Source of the DNA: CAYNRA01 sp964399465
GTDB taxonomy: Bacteria; Bacteroidota; Bacteroidia; Cytophagales; Spirosomataceae
Assembly: GCA_964399465.1 (NCBI GenBank)
Contig: CAYNRA010000006.1
Coordinates: forward strand, 1-64,000
Length of the DNA stretch: 64,000 bases
Direction of reading: 5' to 3'
Positions 60,264-64,000 of the stretch are shown here, piece after piece (positions within the stretch are counted from its first letter, which is position 1; every line of letters begins with the position of its first letter). Below the pieces are notes generated by a model, which was given only the letters and a program-made list of their open reading frames with translations, was not told where the DNA came from and ran no database searches. A program made the position numbers and the translations under genes.

Positions 60264-61505
60264 ATGACACAGAATCTTCCAAATATAGCAAAAAATACCT
60301 CGGACGCATTGGCAATGAATACGCCAATTATCGAGGACAGGGAGTTAACAACTCTTAATCTTGGCCCTACTCACCCTGCAACACACGGAATTTTCCAAAA
60401 CGTTTTGCAAATGGATGGAGATCGTATTGTTTCGGGTGAACAAACGGTCGGGTATATTCACAGAGCGTTTGAAAAAATTGCTGAAAGAAGACCATTCTAT
60501 CAGATTACGACACTTACTGACCGAATGAACTACTGTTCTTCGCCAATCAATAATTTTGGCTGGCATATGACAGTAGAAAAACTTCTAGGAATTGAAGTTC
60601 CCAAAAGAGCACAATACATTCGTGTTATCATGATGGAACTCGCACGTATATCAGACCATATCATCTGTAATTCAATTCTTGGTGTGGATACAGGCGCTTA
60701 CTCCGGGTTTTTATATGTATTTCAAGAAAGAGAAAAAATCTATGAAATATACGAAGAAGTATGTGGTGCTCGTCTAACTACAAACATGGGTAGAATTGGC
60801 GGAATGGAACGTGACTTATCCCCTACAGCTATTGCTAAAATTAAGGATTTGGTTTACAATTCACTTCCAAAGGTCTTAAAGGAATTTGAAGAACTTTTCA
60901 ATAGAAATAGAATCTTCATGGATCGTACTGTCAATGTGGGGCCAATCACAGCAAAAAGAGCTATGGAGTACGGTTTCACAGGTCCAAATTTGCGTGCGGC
61001 CGGTGTTGACTACGACGTGCGTGTCATGGAACCTTATTCTTCCTATGAAGACTTTGAGTTTGATATTCCTGTCGGACACAACGGCGATACTTACGACCGT
61101 TTCATGGTTCGCGGAATGGAGATGTGGGAAAGTATTAAAATTATTCGTCAAGCGATAGAAAATCTACCAGAAGGACCTTATTACGCGAACGAAGACCATT
61201 ACTATTTGCCTCCAAAAAAAGATGTTTACTCCAACATGGAAGCACTCATTTATCACTTTAAGATTGTGATGGGTGAAATAGATGCGCCAGCTGGTGAAGT
61301 CTATCACGCAGTAGAAGGAGGTAACGGAGAAATCGGGTATTATCTGGTGAGTGACGGAGGAAGAACACCTTTCCGTTTGCACTTCAGAAGACCATGTTTC
61401 ATTTATTACCAAGCATACTCTGAAATGTGTCAAGGATTAACTATCTCAGATGCCGTTGCTATCATGAGTAGTTTGAACGTAATCGCTGGAGAATTAGACG
61501 CTTAA
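60264..61505 (+). CDS. nuoD: NADH-quinone oxidoreductase subunit D
   Basis: The 413-residue subunit forms the quinone-binding cavity with NuoB. LGPTHPATHGIFQNVLQMDGD, GYIHRAFEKIAERRPFYQ and MGRIGGMERDLSP are diagnostic. The first 28 residues are variable. The usual C-terminal end is replaced by VIAGELDA, close to the family's variation. Confidence 0.96.
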   Translation: MTQNLPNIAKNTSDALAMNTPIIEDRELTTLNLGPTHPATHGIFQNVLQMDGDRIVSGEQTVGYIHRAFEKIAERRPFYQITTLTDRMNYCSSPINNFGWHMTVEKLLGIEVPKRAQYIRVIMMELARISDHIICNSILGVDTGAYSGFLYVFQEREKIYEIYEEVCGARLTTNMGRIGGMERDLSPTAIAKIKDLVYNSLPKVLKEFEELFNRNRIFMDRTVNVGPITAKRAMEYGFTGPNLRAAGVDYDVRVMEPYSSYEDFEFDIPVGHNGDTYDRFMVRGMEMWESIKIIRQAIENLPEGPYYANEDHYYLPPKKDVYSNMEALIYHFKIVMGEIDAPAGEVYHAVEGGNGEIGYYLVSDGGRTPFRLHFRRPCFIYYQAYSEMCQGLTISDAVAIMSSLNVIAGELDA

Positions 61506-61536
61506 AAATTAAAAAAGATTCATTTAATTATATATA

Positions 61537-62034
61537 ATGATGACTGAACTTGAAACAATTTCCTTCTCTCCTGCTCGTCTTGAAGAAGTGAAGGAAATCA
61601 TACATAGATACCCTGAAGGAAAACAAAAATCGGCTTTATTGCCTATCTTACATCTTGTTCAAGAAGATTTTGGTTGGGTTAGTAGCCAAGCAATGGACTA
61701 TGTAGCTGGTTTACTACAAATTGAACCTGTAGAAGTATACGAAGTAGCTACTTTCTACACTATGTTCCACTTGGAACCCGTTGGAAAACATGTCATTGAA
61801 TACTGTAGAACGGGACCTTGTTGTACGATGGGTGGTGAAGAAGTATATGACCACCTTCAGAAAAAACTAAATATTCGTACAGGAGAAACGACGCAAGATG
61901 GTAAGTTTACCCTGAAACAAGTTGAATGTCTAGCTGCTTGCGGTTGGGGACCCTGTTTCCAAATTCGCGAGAAATTCTACCTTCATTTGACAAATGAAAA
62001 AGTAGATGAAATTATTGAAGAACTAAGCAAATAA
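61537..62034 (+). CDS. nuoE: NADH-quinone oxidoreductase subunit E
   Basis: The 165-residue thioredoxin-like subunit holds the [2Fe-2S] cluster N1a with cysteines in CRTGPC and CLAAC. It pairs with NuoF in the NADH-oxidising module. Length is normal for the family. Confidence 0.95.
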   Translation: MMTELETISFSPARLEEVKEIIHRYPEGKQKSALLPILHLVQEDFGWVSSQAMDYVAGLLQIEPVEVYEVATFYTMFHLEPVGKHVIEYCRTGPCCTMGGEEVYDHLQKKLNIRTGETTQDGKFTLKQVECLAACGWGPCFQIREKFYLHLTNEKVDEIIEELSK

Positions 62035-62094
62035 ATTCTTCATACAAAGTTCAAAATCAAAGTTTTACAAGGATAAAACGAAGCTAAAGTCAAC

Positions 62095-63444
62095 ATGGCA
62101 AATACGACTAAAATATTAACACAACATATTGGACAAGAAGGCATCGAAACCTTTGAAGTCTATCGCAAGCTAGGCGGATACAATGCTGTAGAAAAGGCAT
62201 TAAAAAAAATGACTCCTGATGAGATAGTCGAAGAAGTGAAAAAATCAGGCGTTAGAGGCCGTGGCGGTGCTGGTTTCCCGATGGGTATGAAATGGAGTTT
62301 CCTTGCAAAACCAGAGGGTGTTCCAAGATATCTTGTCTGCAATGCAGATGAATCAGAACCTGGAACATTTAAAGACCATTACTTGATGAAAAACATTCCC
62401 CACCTTTTAATCGAGGGAATGATTGTATCAAGTTTTGCATTGGGTGCGAATACGTCTTTCATCTATGTACGTGGTGAACTTATGTACGTCATCCGGATTC
62501 TCGAAAAAGCGATTGCAGAAGCAAAAGCAAATGGACTTTTGGGTAAAAATATATTAGGAACAGGGTATGATCTTGAAATTGTAGTTCAACCAGGTGGTGG
62601 TGCCTACATTTGTGGAGAAGAAACTGCCCTACTAGAATCATTAGAAGGAAAAAGAGGAAACCCAAGAAACAAGCCACCATTCCCTGCCGTAAAAGGTCTG
62701 TATCAATGCCCTACCGTAGTTAACAACGTAGAATCCATTGCTACAACACCTTGGATTGTCAATAATGGAGGAGATGCTTATGCAGCTGTTGGAGTTGGAA
62801 GAAGTACTGGTACAAAGCTAATTTCTGCCTCAGGACATATCAAAAATCCAGGTGTTTACGAAATTGAGCTAGGTCTTCCGGTTGAAGAATTTATCTATTC
62901 AGACGAATATTTAGGTGGAATTCGGGCCGGACACCAGCTCAAAGCAGTCGTTGCTGGTGGTTCGTCTGTGCCTATTTTACCTGCACATTTAATACTTAAA
63001 ACAGCCAACGGTGAACCGCGTGTCATGTCGTACGAAGGACTTTCAGACGGTGGTTTTGCTACAGGAACCATGCTTGGCTCCGGAGGTTTCATAGCTATGG
63101 ACGAAACGACATGTATTGTTCGAAATACATGGAATTTTGCCAAATTCTATGCACACGAATCATGTGGTCAATGCTCGCCATGTAGAGAAGGTACAGGCTG
63201 GATGGCAAAAGTATTGGAACGAATAGAAACAGGAAAAGGAACTCCACAAGATATAGATTTACTTGTTGACGTCGCTAAGAAAATCGAAGGAAATACCATT
63301 TGCCCACTCGGAGATGCAGCAGCATGGCCAGTAGCAAGTGCTATCAGACATTTTAGAGACGAGTTTGAATGGCATATTTCTCACCCATTAGAAGCAACTA
63401 GACCAGGTGCTGTCTACCATGGAAATATGTCAGTTATATCATAA
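62095..63444 (+). CDS. nuoF: NADH-quinone oxidoreductase subunit F
   Basis: The 449-residue subunit binds FMN and NADH: GVRGRGGAGFPMGMKWSFL, CNADESEPGTFKDH and GAYICGEETALLESLEGKRG. The [4Fe-4S] cluster N3 cysteines lie in SCGQCSPCREGTGW and NTICPLGD. It is where electrons enter complex I. Confidence 0.97.
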   Translation: MANTTKILTQHIGQEGIETFEVYRKLGGYNAVEKALKKMTPDEIVEEVKKSGVRGRGGAGFPMGMKWSFLAKPEGVPRYLVCNADESEPGTFKDHYLMKNIPHLLIEGMIVSSFALGANTSFIYVRGELMYVIRILEKAIAEAKANGLLGKNILGTGYDLEIVVQPGGGAYICGEETALLESLEGKRGNPRNKPPFPAVKGLYQCPTVVNNVESIATTPWIVNNGGDAYAAVGVGRSTGTKLISASGHIKNPGVYEIELGLPVEEFIYSDEYLGGIRAGHQLKAVVAGGSSVPILPAHLILKTANGEPRVMSYEGLSDGGFATGTMLGSGGFIAMDETTCIVRNTWNFAKFYAHESCGQCSPCREGTGWMAKVLERIETGKGTPQDIDLLVDVAKKIEGNTICPLGDAAAWPVASAIRHFRDEFEWHISHPLEATRPGAVYHGNMSVIS

Positions 63445-63461
63445 TTTGAAAGATAAAAATC

Positions 63462-64000
63462 ATGGAAAATACATCCCCTCAACTACATAAAGTAACCATT
63501 GACGGAAAGACAATAGAGGTTCCAGCAGGAACAACTATCTTACAGGCAGCCCGACAAATCGGACCTGAAGTCGCTCCTCCGGCTATGTGTTACTACGAAC
63601 CACTCAAAGGAACTGGCGGAAAATGCCGTGCTTGTTTGGTAAAGGTAGCCCAAGGTTCTGAAAGAGACCCAAGACCCATGCCTAAATTGGTGGCATCTTG
63701 TATAACGCCAATCCAAGATGGAATGGTAGTCGAAAATTATACGAATCCTGATGTAGTCGAAGCGCGAAAAGGGGTCGTAGAATTTCTATTAGCTAACCAC
63801 CCGCTCGATTGCCCAGTGTGCGACCAAGCTGGTGAATGCCATCTACAAGATTTCTCCTTTGAACACGGAACTGGGGCTACTCGTTACCAAGAAGAACGTA
63901 GAACATTTGAGAAAGAAGATATCGGCCCATACGTTCAACTACACATGAACCGCTGTATTTTATGTTATAGATGTGTATATACCGCAGATCAATTAACAGA
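63462..64000 (+). CDS. nuoG: NADH-quinone oxidoreductase subunit G, 5' part
   Basis: The gene begins at the ATG at 63462 and is cut by the window end; about 179 codons are visible. The ferredoxin-like N-terminus has a [2Fe-2S] site (MCYYEPLKGTGGKCRACLVKV, 20 residues or so) and a further cluster site LDCPVCDQAGECHLQD, then the start of the next cluster domain at NRCILCYRCV. All these positions match NuoG. Confidence 0.95.
   Translation, partial: MENTSPQLHKVTIDGKTIEVPAGTTILQAARQIGPEVAPPAMCYYEPLKGTGGKCRACLVKVAQGSERDPRPMPKLVASCITPIQDGMVVENYTNPDVVEARKGVVEFLLANHPLDCPVCDQAGECHLQDFSFEHGTGATRYQEERRTFEKEDIGPYVQLHMNRCILCYRCVYTADQLT

Noticed and set aside
1..64000. Mobile elements, prophage, CRISPR or a defence island
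   Set aside because: No transposase, integrase, phage structural gene, cas gene or array of spaced repeats was seen; the gene content is chromosomal and mostly conserved.
1..64000. tRNA genes
   Set aside because: I looked in the gaps for the T-loop pattern GGTTCGAATCC and for acceptor stems and found none. A tRNAscan run would settle it.

Overview
The window is chromosomal DNA from a member of the Bacteroidota, most likely a non-gut, aerobic, Cytophagales-like bacterium. The evidence is a SusC/SusD/SusE starch-uptake locus, a TamL-type lipoprotein, LptE, a predicted type IX secretion tail, DUF3276 and PspC proteins, and many upstream sequences that fit the Bacteroidota -7 element TAnnTTTG. 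A complex I (nuo) operon argues for respiration. I see no rRNA, tRNA, CRISPR array, insertion sequence, integrase or phage gene. Gene density is high and no gap without a gene exceeds 300 bases; the larger gaps (about 170-260 bases) hold terminators, promoters, inverted repeats or plain AT-rich DNA.

Layout. 1-8106: the 3' end of a GHL10-type glycoside hydrolase, DUF58 and RlpA, DUF3276, PspC, a GNAT-like unknown, then a saccharopine dehydrogenase-like gene and a DUF1338 (2-oxoadipate dioxygenase-like) gene that together suggest lysine/2-aminoadipate catabolism, followed by a lipoprotein and a secreted unknown. 8347-11790 (minus): pth, pyrR, an O-acyltransferase and a GT4 glycosyltransferase. 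11993-13938 (minus): groES-groEL. 14148-21260 (minus): tamL, then miaB / sigma-54 activator / lptE / TPR gene / secG, with 8-base ATGNNTAA overlaps inside the miaB-lptE part. 21518-23461 (minus): an Ldh-family dehydrogenase and an N-carbamoylputrescine amidase-like gene. 23584-27452: a MuiA-like protein, a GNAT enzyme, a Kv-type potassium channel and a CoA-pyrophosphatase-like Nudix enzyme.

27526-41480: parC, then a complete starch-utilisation locus: a membrane regulator, susC, susD, susE with three starch-binding modules, an archaeal-type GH13 alpha-amylase and a neopullulanase/cyclomaltodextrinase-like GH13 enzyme. The regulator is the most interesting gene here. It appears to join two periplasmic AMPK/CBM48-type glycan-binding domains, seven membrane segments and a cytoplasmic AraC DNA-binding domain in one chain. 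It could therefore sense starch fragments directly, in the role SusR plays in Bacteroides.

41595-56360: housekeeping genes (a SpoU/TrmH methyltransferase, yidC, a TPR + periplasmic-binding-fold protein reminiscent of LpoA, hemL, a GT2 enzyme, an MsbA-like ABC exporter, a D-cysteine desulfhydrase-like PLP enzyme, an RluD-like pseudouridine synthase, a GNAT enzyme, a TPR protein, adk, obg). 56398-58662: a secreted SGNH esterase with a sorting tail. 58712-64000: nuoA-nuoB-nuoC-nuoD-nuoE-nuoF-nuoG, with nuoG cut by the window end. A good Bacteroidota promoter lies just upstream of nuoA.
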